Below are positions 1 through 6,912 of a DNA stretch of 7,501 bases, in pieces. How positions within the stretch are numbered: position 1 is the stretch's first letter; every line of letters begins with the position of its first letter. The notes beneath the pieces were generated by a model that was not told the origin of the DNA, did not search any database, and was given only the letters and a program-made list of their open reading frames with translations. A program made the position numbers and the translations under genes. The stretch is taken from positions 1 to 7,501 of the forward strand of contig PCCT01000084.1 of the NCBI GenBank assembly GCA_002731985.1, read 5' to 3'. Origin of the DNA: Nitrospinota bacterium. Lineage in GTDB: Bacteria; Nitrospinota; Nitrospinia; Nitrospinales; VA-1.

Positions 1-2
1 CA

Positions 3-644
3 GCAATAAGTGGGGCAAATGGTCAAAGGAATGAACAAATCGCCGACCTCATTAGCAAACACGGCGGCAAAACGGCCAAAGAATTGAAAGGCGGTGAACC
101 AGTTGTCAAAGTCGCACAACCAGAACCGCCGACAGCCAAAGCACCAGATTTCTCAATTCACGATGCTGCTAAAGGTGGAAACATCGAAGTAGTGAAACAG
201 CACTTGACTGCTGGCGCGGATGTGAATGCGAAGGATATTGGTGGATACACTTCTTTGCATTTTGCGGTTGGTAAAGGTCACAAGGAAATTGTCGAACTGC
301 TAATCGCCGAAGGTGCGGATGTGAATGCGAAGGGTGTGGGTGGAATCACTCCTTTGCATTATACGGCTGGGACTGTCACAGTTACGGTCAGTGGCTCAGC
401 AGGCAAGGAAATCGCCGAACTGCTTATCGCCAAAGGTGCGGATTTGAATGCGAAGGATAATAATGGATGGACTCCTTTGCATGAGGCGGCTCGTAAAGGC
501 CACAAGGAAGTCGTCGAACTACTTATCGCCAAAGGTGCGGATTTGAATGCGAAGGATTTTGGTGACACTACACCGCTAGATTGGGCCATTCATAGCGAGG
601 AAATCGAAACCGCCGACCTCCTCCGCAAACACGGCGCAAGATAG
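3..644 (+). CDS. ankyrin-repeat protein, 5' end outside the window
   Basis: The reading frame is open to the left edge, so the gene starts upstream; the TTG at 84 is inside the protein, not a credible start. The first visible residues (IADLISKHGGKTAKELK) look like the end of one ankyrin array. A Pro-rich linker (about 99-146) follows, then a second array: a cap unit (147-236) and repeats at 237-335, 336-458, 459-557 and 558-641. The units carry the usual TPLH, two helices and the GAD-[VL]-NAKD turn. Repeat 3 is 41 residues instead of 33, with an 8-residue Thr/Val-rich insertion before its second helix. Such arrays bind proteins; partner and location cannot be told because the N-terminus is missing. 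The protein ends early at HGAR; one missing base appears to have removed the normal tail (see next entry). Repeated nucleotide stretches between units suggest recent repeat duplication. Confidence 0.88.
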   Translation, partial: AISGANGQRNEQIADLISKHGGKTAKELKGGEPVVKVAQPEPPTAKAPDFSIHDAAKGGNIEVVKQHLTAGADVNAKDIGGYTSLHFAVGKGHKEIVELLIAEGADVNAKGVGGITPLHYTAGTVTVTVSGSAGKEIAELLIAKGADLNAKDNNGWTPLHEAARKGHKEVVELLIAKGADLNAKDFGDTTPLDWAIHSEEIETADLLRKHGAR

Positions 645-673
645 GTGAAGAATTGAAAGCTGAAGCCAAATGA
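634..673 (+). pseudogene. out-of-frame original C-terminus of the ankyrin gene
   Basis: If one G is restored in GGCG(G)CAAG near 634-637, the frame runs past the TAG at 642 and reads KHGG-KIGEELKAEAK before a TGA at 671-673. The first array in the same protein ends KHGGKTAKELKGGE, so the restored tail matches the protein's own earlier copy. This is good internal evidence that the stop at 642-644 comes from a one-base deletion, or from a sequencing error. The loss would cost only about 10 residues after the last helix and may be neutral. Confidence 0.72.
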
Positions 674-714
674 AACACCTCCTACTCACAACAATCGCAG
701 CCGAGTTTTTTTGA
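670..714 (+). pseudogene. 14-codon leader relic of a second gene
   Basis: ATG at 670 overlaps the restored ankyrin stop as ATGA, the arrangement of translationally coupled genes. It reads MKHLLLTTIAAEFF and then TGA. The lysine-histidine start followed by a hydrophobic stretch ending in Ala-Ala is a signal-peptide beginning, but the frame stops before any cleavage site or mature protein. I read it as the remains of a secreted protein's gene, perhaps another ankyrin paralogue, whose body has been lost. The break falls at a run of seven T (706-712). It could instead be a chance short frame. Confidence 0.5.
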
Positions 715-724
715 GTAGAAGGTG
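676..724 (+). repeat. 13-bp inverted repeat, 12 of 13 paired
   Basis: The left arm CACCTCCTACTCA (676-688) and right arm TGAGTAGAAGGTG (712-724) pair at 12 of 13 positions, with the single mismatch at 681/719 and a 23-nt loop. A T-tract (706-712) lies at the end of the loop, on the wrong side for a standard Rho-independent terminator on the plus strand. The left arm is the coding sequence of the leader relic, so the right arm may be a fold-back copy made when the leader gene was broken. Confidence 0.6.
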
Positions 725-780
725 GGCGCCGATGTATAGACCGTAGAGAATGAAATCCGGGGCAGTTGTGCGTGTCATCT

Positions 781-784
781 GGAG
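781..784 (+). promoter_or_regulatory. ribosome binding site of the propeller-GH36 gene
   Basis: GGAG lies 9 nt before the ATG at 794. It supports this start, although the resulting signal sequence has an unusually long stretch before its hydrophobic core. No convincing promoter is visible between 725 and 780. Confidence 0.65.
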
Positions 785-793
785 TGAAAAGTT

Positions 794-3733
794 ATGAAAA
801 TATCGACCATTCTTGACCATCTGGCTATCCACAGCCGCTCTCCGGCGAGACTGAACTTCGGAAGTAAGCTTAAGTTAGAGGCTCTTACACGGTTTTTAAC
901 GGGACGGTTTGCTCTTTCAATCTCCCTTCTTACCACGTTGACTTCTGTTAACTGCTCAGCATCGACTGCCGCCATCCCGGCCGTTCCTTCCGAACTCTTT
1001 GGCATCACTAAATCAACGACAGTGATCGACGCCTTCCGTCCAACGCCCAAATTCGATCGACACGATCCTTCCAACATCATTCGTTACGATGATAGGTACT
1101 GGGTTTTCTACACATGGAATGTTGCTGATCATAAGGAAGTTTCTGTAAATTTTGCTTCCTCGAGCGACGGATACCGCTGGAAGGATCTGGGCGAAGCGAT
1201 CGGACACGGGCCCCAAGGCAGTTGGGACGAAAGTGGTGCTATTGCCCCTTATTGCGTTCGGGACCAAGGGAAGTTCTATTTGTTCTACACCGGTTTTCAC
1301 GGAGGCGATCTCGCCACCCGCGAACTGGGCTGTGCGATTGCCAATCACCCGACCGGACCATGGATACGGTATCAAGGGAATCCTGTTCTGCGGCAGAACC
1401 CGGATCTTTCAGCTTGGGATTCCGGAATGCTGGGCGACTCAAATGTAATCTTCCGCGAAGGCAAATGGTGGTTTTACTTCAAGAGCAGGCGCGACCATGA
1501 AACGAGCAGAGACACCCGTATCGGAGTCGCTATAGCCGATGAAATCACGGGACCCTACCACAAACATCCTGACAATCCTCTCTTCGCCGGACACGCCTTC
1601 TCCGCTTGGCCGCACCGAAATGGTGTGGCCGCCCTCTGCGGGGCGATCTCTCCAAAAATAAAATGGTCCCCGGACGGCCTGCGTTTCGTTGATGCTGGCG
1701 AAATGTCCAATCAATCGACCGGTCTATTCACGCCCAACCCCGATGTGGATAAGAGCCGCCTTCGCGGATTCGATTGGGGATTGGATGTCTACAGCAATGG
1801 AGGATCTCGTGGACTGCGTCACTTCGATCGTGGGCCGCGAAGGATACGAAAAAGAGTGCCACGGGAGGAGGCTGTGGAATCGGTGTTAGAGTTGAACGAG
1901 CAATTTGCCCTTGCCAAACTGAGTCGGATGCCGCGCTCCAGTTCCGATCTCTGGCACATAGCAAAACGGGATTATCCAGCAGCGAACGCTGTCGAATGGC
2001 AGATGCGCCTGCGAGGGCCGACCGATGGGGAGTCTCCACTTTGGAAAAATGTACGCTCGGCGGACTTCATCCTAAAAATCCCCTCAGACTCCCCCATAGT
2101 ACTCCATTGGAGCAAAGGCAGCGATAATTCACCTCTGGATTACCAAACGCATCAAACCCCGCTTGAGCTTGGAAAACTGTTCTCGCTGGAGTCCTCTGGC
2201 GGCCGTTCTTCTGATGGGGCTATGCCTTACTTCAATTTGGCCGCGCCCGGAGGTGGGCTGATCTTCGCCGTGGGATGGACAGGTGATTGGCGGGCTTCAT
2301 TCGAATCGCGCGGCGCTGGAAAGGTGCGGTTAACGGCCGGGCTAAAGCGAGCAAATTTCAGATTGCACTCCGGTGAAGAAGTTCGCCTGCCCTCCGTGCT
2401 AGTGATGAGTTATCGCGGGGATTGGCTTGAGGGGCAGAACCAATTTCGGCGGTTGATGCTGGAGGAGTTCACTCCCAAAAACCACCCTCCAATGAAACTG
2501 ATGCCGGTGGCCGCGAGCGTCCATGGCCTGATTGGATTTAACAATACCACTGAATCAAATCTGACCGCTCTTGTTAAGGATCTCCACGGAACAAAGCTAC
2601 CCATTGACACCTTTTGGCTCGATGCAGGCTGGAACACGGGCGGGTTCCCGCTTGGTCAAGGCAATCCCGCTCCTGATCGAACCCGATTCCCCCGAGGTCT
2701 TGCCCCGGTGGGTGTTGCCGCACGCAATGCAGGATTTCGTTTCCTGGCCTGGTTCGAACCTGAACGAGCCATGCGCAGCTCCTGGATGGATCAAGAACAC
2801 GCCTCTTGGTTATTATTGCCCAGCGTCACACCTCCTCAACGGCGACATCAGGAGAAGGACGGATTTCGCCTACTCGATCTGGGTAACCCTGAAGCGCGTC
2901 AATGGGCCACAGACCGAATCTCTAAACAGATCCACACCGCGGGGATCGGCATTTATCGCCAGGACTGTAACCTTTATCCCGCGGATTTCTGGAAGACAAA
3001 CGAACTGGCGGACCGCGTTGGGATAAGGGAAATCCGTCACATCACTGGCCTCTACAAACTTATTGATGAGTTGGCACAGCGTAATCCTGCCCTCATTATC
3101 GACAACTGCGCCAGCGGCGGACGTCGGTTGGACTTCGAGATGATGCGTCGGTGTGTAGCCTTATGGCGCAGCGACAGTTGCTGGGGTACCGATTCATTCC
3201 CTCGCAATGTGCAGGCCATGACACACGGCCTCTCGCTCTGGCTGCCCTTGCATGGATTGGGTGCAACTGGAACGGATAACATTGCATTGCGCAGCGGCAT
3301 GGGCACCTGTGCAAGCTTTGCCATCAACTTTCGCGACCCCACCCACGTGGAAGCACTGCGTCTGCACCTGAAGCGCTACCTGAAGGTACGCCCGCTATTC
3401 ACTAGGGACTATTACCCGCTCACGCCTTGGAGTTCCGATCCCGAGGACCTGCTTGCGTTCCAATTTAATGAACCGCAAAGCGGCGAGGGCCTGGTGCAGG
3501 TTTTCAGAGGCACAGCTTCAAACGACTACAGTGCGCTGTTGACGCTTCGCGGCCTAGACCCAGCCGCGCACTACACGTTCACCAACTGGGACGATCCCCT
3601 CAAGCAGCCGGTGTTCAATGGTGCCGACTTAATGTCCGACGGCCTGCCCGTAACCGTTCGTCGCGCCGGCGTGGCGCTTGTGTTCTCCTACTCGTTGTCG
3701 TTCAGGCCTGCTGGCAGTCATCTCACAGAGTGA
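794..3733 (+). CDS. secreted two-domain glycoside hydrolase: GH43/GH117-like propeller plus GH36 alpha-galactosidase-like domain
   Basis: Residues 1-60 form a signal sequence with a long n-region and a hydrophobic core (about 39-52), followed by Cys54, which lacks a good lipobox. Residues 80-345 resemble a five-bladed beta-propeller glycosidase: DRHDPSNII (catalytic-base-like Asp91), WVFYT, WDESGAIAPY, FYLFYTG, GMLGDSNVIF, and repeated strand motifs of GH43, GH117 and GH32 enzymes. About 395-979 is GH36-like: a beta-sandwich (WTGDWRASFE), a TIM barrel with FWLDAGW (607-613), WFEPE (653-657), the nucleophile motif RQDCN (Asp724), CASGGRR (772-778) and WRSDS (acid/base Asp794), then a C-terminal beta domain. 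All GH36 signature residues are present, so retaining alpha-galactosidase-type activity is plausible. The propeller specificity is unknown. Residues 346-385 are Arg-rich and match neither domain; the junction may come from a frameshift. It converges with 3769-5718, with 35 bp between. Confidence 0.85.
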   Translation: MKISTILDHLAIHSRSPARLNFGSKLKLEALTRFLTGRFALSISLLTTLTSVNCSASTAAIPAVPSELFGITKSTTVIDAFRPTPKFDRHDPSNIIRYDDRYWVFYTWNVADHKEVSVNFASSSDGYRWKDLGEAIGHGPQGSWDESGAIAPYCVRDQGKFYLFYTGFHGGDLATRELGCAIANHPTGPWIRYQGNPVLRQNPDLSAWDSGMLGDSNVIFREGKWWFYFKSRRDHETSRDTRIGVAIADEITGPYHKHPDNPLFAGHAFSAWPHRNGVAALCGAISPKIKWSPDGLRFVDAGEMSNQSTGLFTPNPDVDKSRLRGFDWGLDVYSNGGSRGLRHFDRGPRRIRKRVPREEAVESVLELNEQFALAKLSRMPRSSSDLWHIAKRDYPAANAVEWQMRLRGPTDGESPLWKNVRSADFILKIPSDSPIVLHWSKGSDNSPLDYQTHQTPLELGKLFSLESSGGRSSDGAMPYFNLAAPGGGLIFAVGWTGDWRASFESRGAGKVRLTAGLKRANFRLHSGEEVRLPSVLVMSYRGDWLEGQNQFRRLMLEEFTPKNHPPMKLMPVAASVHGLIGFNNTTESNLTALVKDLHGTKLPIDTFWLDAGWNTGGFPLGQGNPAPDRTRFPRGLAPVGVAARNAGFRFLAWFEPERAMRSSWMDQEHASWLLLPSVTPPQRRHQEKDGFRLLDLGNPEARQWATDRISKQIHTAGIGIYRQDCNLYPADFWKTNELADRVGIREIRHITGLYKLIDELAQRNPALIIDNCASGGRRLDFEMMRRCVALWRSDSCWGTDSFPRNVQAMTHGLSLWLPLHGLGATGTDNIALRSGMGTCASFAINFRDPTHVEALRLHLKRYLKVRPLFTRDYYPLTPWSSDPEDLLAFQFNEPQSGEGLVQVFRGTASNDYSALLTLRGLDPAAHYTFTNWDDPLKQPVFNGADLMSDGLPVTVRRAGVALVFSYSLSFRPAGSHLTE
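1830..1889 (+). other. possible original end of the propeller gene, in another frame
   Basis: One base out of the main frame, this stretch reads VGREGYEKECHGRRLWNRC and then TAG (1887-1889). The main frame here gives RGPRRIRKRVPREEAV, which has the Arg-rich look of an off-frame reading. It starts right where recognisable propeller sequence ends (GLRHFD). This suggests that the propeller once ended at 1889 as a separate protein and an indel near 1826-1830 joined it to the downstream GH36 frame. I cannot confirm this without homologues. Confidence 0.4.
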
Positions 3734-3768
3734 TTTTGGGGCCAATTTATTATTTGCAGCGGTAGGTG

Positions 3769-5718
3769 CTATTTCCCTATTGCGCCCTTTGAAAAATCAC
3801 GTTGTTCATCAGAAATTATGGATATATATCTATTTCTATATATAGATCCTGCGTTATTTCCATTCGATGCGACTATGATTCGGCTGTCATGAAGCCTATC
3901 GATTGTAACCGTAAGATGCCCACCTACAACACTAAACGGCACCTCGTTCACGCCTGATGGAGCAACATCAACAACATCATTTGGGTTAATCCAAGATGGC
4001 AAAGTCATCCTGATGTTAAAATTATTTTGATCATTAAATTGGTAACCTGAAGAGGCTATCTTGTAGCCCATGTTTGTCAGGCAGAGTATCACCTTGTCCC
4101 AACTCACAAGAGCAAAAGCATCCACCTTGGATGGCGAATTGATATGTCTCTCGAATATCGGTTCTGATCCAAGTAGATCTCCTCGAACCAATCTTAAAAC
4201 TCGACCCCATCCTTGGATTGCTTGTCGCGTTTTCGGATACTTTAAAGCCGGCCCCTCACGAAATGTAAACCAGAGGATCCCTTTTGCCCCTCGGCCAATA
4301 TTTTGTAGCAATTGCACTGACAACTCTTCCGGCGTAGGAACGGTGTGTTCTGGTCGTTCATCCCAGTCGAACAAGCCCTGCGACCAGACCCAGATAGGTT
4401 TTGGCTCCGAAGCAATTTTAAGATCCCGCGTATAATATCCTGTTTCCTCTAAACTAGTTCCATAGGGGGTTGGCCACTTACTTGAAGATGGAGCTGTAAC
4501 GCAATAGTGATCCATGCAAGGCAAATCAACTATAGGCGCATACTCAAAGAACGTCACGTTTCTACATAATGTAGTCATGGTCGGCGCGAAAGGATTGGTA
4601 TGTCGAGCGATACTATCCTCAAGCAAAACTTGTTGAGGGTGCGTCACCCAGTCTGGTTCATCAGACAGTTGCAGGCACGCAATAGCTGGGTTATTGCCAA
4701 GTGCTCTAATATTGTGCGCAGATTGGTACCTGAAAGTGGTGATGGCTCGATACCCAAAAAGCTCAGCTTCATTTGTATAAAATGCAGAGCTTGGATCATT
4801 GCCTTGAACACAGGTATCAATATGATGCTGCCTCTGGACTTTATAGCGGTCTCTTGGTGCCCCCCAAGTTCCAATTGGGAAGAAGTCTTCAAAAGCACGC
4901 CGGTGAGCAAACACGGAACGTTTACTTCCTCTTTCAGCAATCTTAATTTTAGCAATAATTAGCTCTGACTTCTTAATAGGCTCAGCCAACTCAACTCTTG
5001 CAATGGCGTGTCCTCTTGAATTTAAAGATTTCCCAACCCATTCAGTTGCAATCATTTGCTTTCCAATGAGTTCTATTTCTTCGAGGTTTACAGGGGTGTC
5101 ACTATTGTTTCGAATATGAATTTCGAGGCTTTTTAGTCCTGGTCGAATGTGAATCAGAGGAATTGATATATGATCTTTATTTAGCGTACCTGAATACCGC
5201 ACTATCGGCTTCCAAGTGTCTCTGCTAACTAATTCTAGAGTGTAAGGCTTTCCTTGCTTAAAGTCTTCACTTGTTGCGTTGATCTCAAGAACCGAGGTCT
5301 GTCCTGGTTTTACTAGGTTTCCATAGTGTCGATCCCAGGAGATTAGATTGTCTAAACGCCAAACTGACTCATCAAAATCATTCCAGCGCCAATTGGCCAA
5401 CCTAATGGGGTTCTTAGAAATATTTGTATAGTAGAAATATATCAAACCTCCCTGATTTGGATGTACGTTCTCCACTTCTTGAACCTTTTCTGTTTCGTAG
5501 GTTGCTGGGCGATAGTGTAAATAATCGACACGAATAGAACTATTAACTGTTACTTTTTCTCTATCCTTTAGACTAATATCTGAGAGAGGCTTTAAATTTT
5601 GTTTTTCAGTTTGGGTGTTCCCCGTTTTGGAAGCCTTGTTGCTATAGATGCGCGGGATTGATGACCCACACCCAACCAAAAGAAATAGTGCGATTATAGT
5701 AATTGGGAGATATTTCAT
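3769..5718 (-). CDS. lipoprotein with a TIM-barrel glycosidase-like core, function unassigned
   Basis: The start MKYLPITIIALFLLVGC is a lipoprotein signal peptide with lipobox LVGC; Cys17 would be lipidated and followed by Gly-Ser, so envelope anchoring is expected. Residues 55-265 look like one or two beta-sandwich modules. From about 278 (FFPIGTWG) to 520 the pattern suits a (beta/alpha)8 barrel: NNPAIACLQLSDEPDW (300s-350s, candidate acid/base Glu354), APIVDLPCMDHYCVTAP, PKPIWVWSQG and RGAKGILWFTFREG (Glu488). A C-terminal beta domain (about 520-618) follows, then a short tail. The Asp-Glu-Pro at a strand end and Trp-rich strands are typical of clan GH-A-like glycosidases, but I cannot place it in a family, and the usual strand-7 nucleophile position shows Gln (WSQG). 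The ATG at 5716-5718 lacks a clear Shine-Dalgarno sequence. It lies 89 bp downstream of the dehydrogenase gene on the same strand. The gene is AT-richer than its plus-strand neighbour. Confidence 0.72.
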   Translation of the reverse strand: MKYLPITIIALFLLVGCGSSIPRIYSNKASKTGNTQTEKQNLKPLSDISLKDREKVTVNSSIRVDYLHYRPATYETEKVQEVENVHPNQGGLIYFYYTNISKNPIRLANWRWNDFDESVWRLDNLISWDRHYGNLVKPGQTSVLEINATSEDFKQGKPYTLELVSRDTWKPIVRYSGTLNKDHISIPLIHIRPGLKSLEIHIRNNSDTPVNLEEIELIGKQMIATEWVGKSLNSRGHAIARVELAEPIKKSELIIAKIKIAERGSKRSVFAHRRAFEDFFPIGTWGAPRDRYKVQRQHHIDTCVQGNDPSSAFYTNEAELFGYRAITTFRYQSAHNIRALGNNPAIACLQLSDEPDWVTHPQQVLLEDSIARHTNPFAPTMTTLCRNVTFFEYAPIVDLPCMDHYCVTAPSSSKWPTPYGTSLEETGYYTRDLKIASEPKPIWVWSQGLFDWDERPEHTVPTPEELSVQLLQNIGRGAKGILWFTFREGPALKYPKTRQAIQGWGRVLRLVRGDLLGSEPIFERHINSPSKVDAFALVSWDKVILCLTNMGYKIASSGYQFNDQNNFNIRMTLPSWINPNDVVDVAPSGVNEVPFSVVGGHLTVTIDRLHDSRIIVASNGNNAGSIYRNRYISIISDEQRDFSKGAIGK

Positions 5719-5735
5719 GGAATACTAACAGTCAT

Positions 5736-5790
5736 TGTATTGAATAATGGGCGAAAATCTTAACAAGATCTCATTGGTCTATTCAATATA
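5736..5790. repeat. nested hairpin between the two minus-strand genes
   Basis: ATTGAATA (5739-5746) and TATTCAAT (5780-5787) are perfect inverted repeats, extendable by three pairs outward (one a G-T wobble). Inside, ATCTT (5757-5761) pairs with AAGAT (5765-5769) around the loop AAC, on the same centre; AATG/CATT (5746-5749/5772-5775) could add a middle stem. It fills most of the 89-bp spacer and could act in transcript processing, attenuation or termination after the dehydrogenase gene. There is no clear U-tract next to it. Confidence 0.45.
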
Positions 5791-5807
5791 TTAACTAATA
5801 AAACGAT

Positions 5808-6827
5808 CTAAAACGTCAAGACCCTCAAGGCGTCCTCTATCCACTCTAGCGTTATTTCACGCTCATTGATGATTGTGTGCCAAAGGTCCTTTCGCTGTAA
5901 CACGTAAGAACGCAAATGAGCCAGAGATGCTTGTAGGTCATCACGACGTATATTCAGCACCGAGGGGTGACACGGCAAACCAACTGTCTGCATGAAATCA
6001 ACAATACGCTCATGCTGGTTTTCCTGCAACCGGCTGAGCAAGTGCACGCCGAGGCCAACAATCCAACCATGAATAAATGGACGCTTGAGACGCTCCTCCA
6101 ATTCGTAAAACAAATAATGTTCACTCCCCTCCTCGATACGGTAATGCCCGGCTGGCAGGCAAAGCGTGTTGACTTGCATATAACCCTCAACGATGGTGCG
6201 CAATCCCTCGTCACGGCACGCACGTATCGACGACGCTTGATCCATGACTTGTGAAAGCAACTCTCTGGCAGCTTTCACGTCATCAGATTGAAAAGGATAT
6301 TCACTTTTTCCAGCCCGTTGGGCCAATTCCCAATCAAAGCAAGCCGTGTGTATGGAAAGCAAGTCACCCACCCCAGCGATATTCATCTCCGGTGGTGCTG
6401 TGCGCAGCAGATCATAGTCAATCACCAAAGGATCGGGACTTGTTTGGCCCACATATTCCACCCGATATCCTAGGCGAATCCCAGCAGCTGGAGTAACAAA
6501 GGCATCTACGCTCAGGACTGTCGGCACTGTCACTAGTCTAAGATTCCTTTTCCAAGCTATATATTTCCCGAGATCAACCGCTTGGCCGCCTCCGATCGCC
6601 AACACTGTGTCGACTTCCGGAGCAGCCCGATTCTGACGATCCAAAGTCTCCAACTGCATATTTTCAACCATCAAAACATGTGTCGGATCCGCACCGATAC
6701 GGGTTTTGGCCTTCGACCATGGCAATTCCATTGTCGTCACCAAAAACCGGTCAAGTCCTTTACCGATACCCTCACAAGCCCCAGCACCAAAGCATGAGGA
6801 TTTAACATTCGTTGTTCCTTGGTTCAC
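5808..6827 (-). CDS. glycerol-1-phosphate dehydrogenase-like NAD(P)-dependent, metal-containing dehydrogenase
   Basis: This 339-aa protein belongs to the iron-containing alcohol dehydrogenase / dehydroquinate-synthase-like fold, closest in motifs to sn-glycerol-1-phosphate dehydrogenases (the AraM/EgsA group). Visible are the nucleotide-binding IGGGQAVDLGKYIAW (78-92), the PTVLSVDAFVTP segment (102-113), AGVGDLLSIHTACFDWELA (151-169) with metal-ligand candidate Asp155, EEGSEHYLFYELE with His237, and FIHGWIVGLG with His253. The Asp/His/His set is complete, so it should be active. In this family the reaction interconverts dihydroxyacetone phosphate and glycerol 1-phosphate, but related members act on other polyols or sugar phosphates, so the substrate is open. 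It is shorter than typical members, mostly in the N-terminal region (residues 11-32). The start is GTG (6825-6827), with an in-frame stop two codons upstream (6831-6833) and no obvious Shine-Dalgarno sequence. No signal peptide is seen, so it is cytosolic. Confidence 0.82.
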   Translation of the reverse strand: MNQGTTNVKSSCFGAGACEGIGKGLDRFLVTTMELPWSKAKTRIGADPTHVLMVENMQLETLDRQNRAAPEVDTVLAIGGGQAVDLGKYIAWKRNLRLVTVPTVLSVDAFVTPAAGIRLGYRVEYVGQTSPDPLVIDYDLLRTAPPEMNIAGVGDLLSIHTACFDWELAQRAGKSEYPFQSDDVKAARELLSQVMDQASSIRACRDEGLRTIVEGYMQVNTLCLPAGHYRIEEGSEHYLFYELEERLKRPFIHGWIVGLGVHLLSRLQENQHERIVDFMQTVGLPCHPSVLNIRRDDLQASLAHLRSYVLQRKDLWHTIINEREITLEWIEDALRVLTF

Positions 6828-6912
6828 TTGTTACTATTCGAATTCTTTTTTGGATAGTGAAATTTCTCCGCCTGAATATCGATTCAAACTGACCTTAAGG
6901 AAAGCAAACTAG

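Noticed and set aside
50..89. TTG at 84 as the start of the ankyrin gene
   Set aside because: The frame is open to the window edge and encodes ankyrin-like residues before 84, so the start lies upstream.
719..739. AAGGTGGGCGCCGATGTA reads KVGADV then stop, resembling an ankyrin GADV turn
   Set aside because: Only six residues match, and half of the stretch is already explained as the right arm of the 676-724 inverted repeat.
3820..3849. AT-rich imperfect palindrome (GGATATATATC...ATAGATCC) near the end of the lipoprotein gene, considered as a shared terminator for the convergent genes
   Set aside because: It lies inside coding sequence, has a weak A/T stem with a two-base bulge, and has no T-tract after it.
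4644..4955. Further open frames of about 100 codons inside the lipoprotein and GH36 genes on either strand
   Set aside because: They lie fully within well-supported genes, lack family motifs or ribosome binding sites, and read as shadows of the real frames.
6828..6912. Promoter search upstream of the dehydrogenase gene (TTGAAT-like box near 6880 on the minus strand)
   Set aside because: No -10 element at a proper distance; too weak to list.
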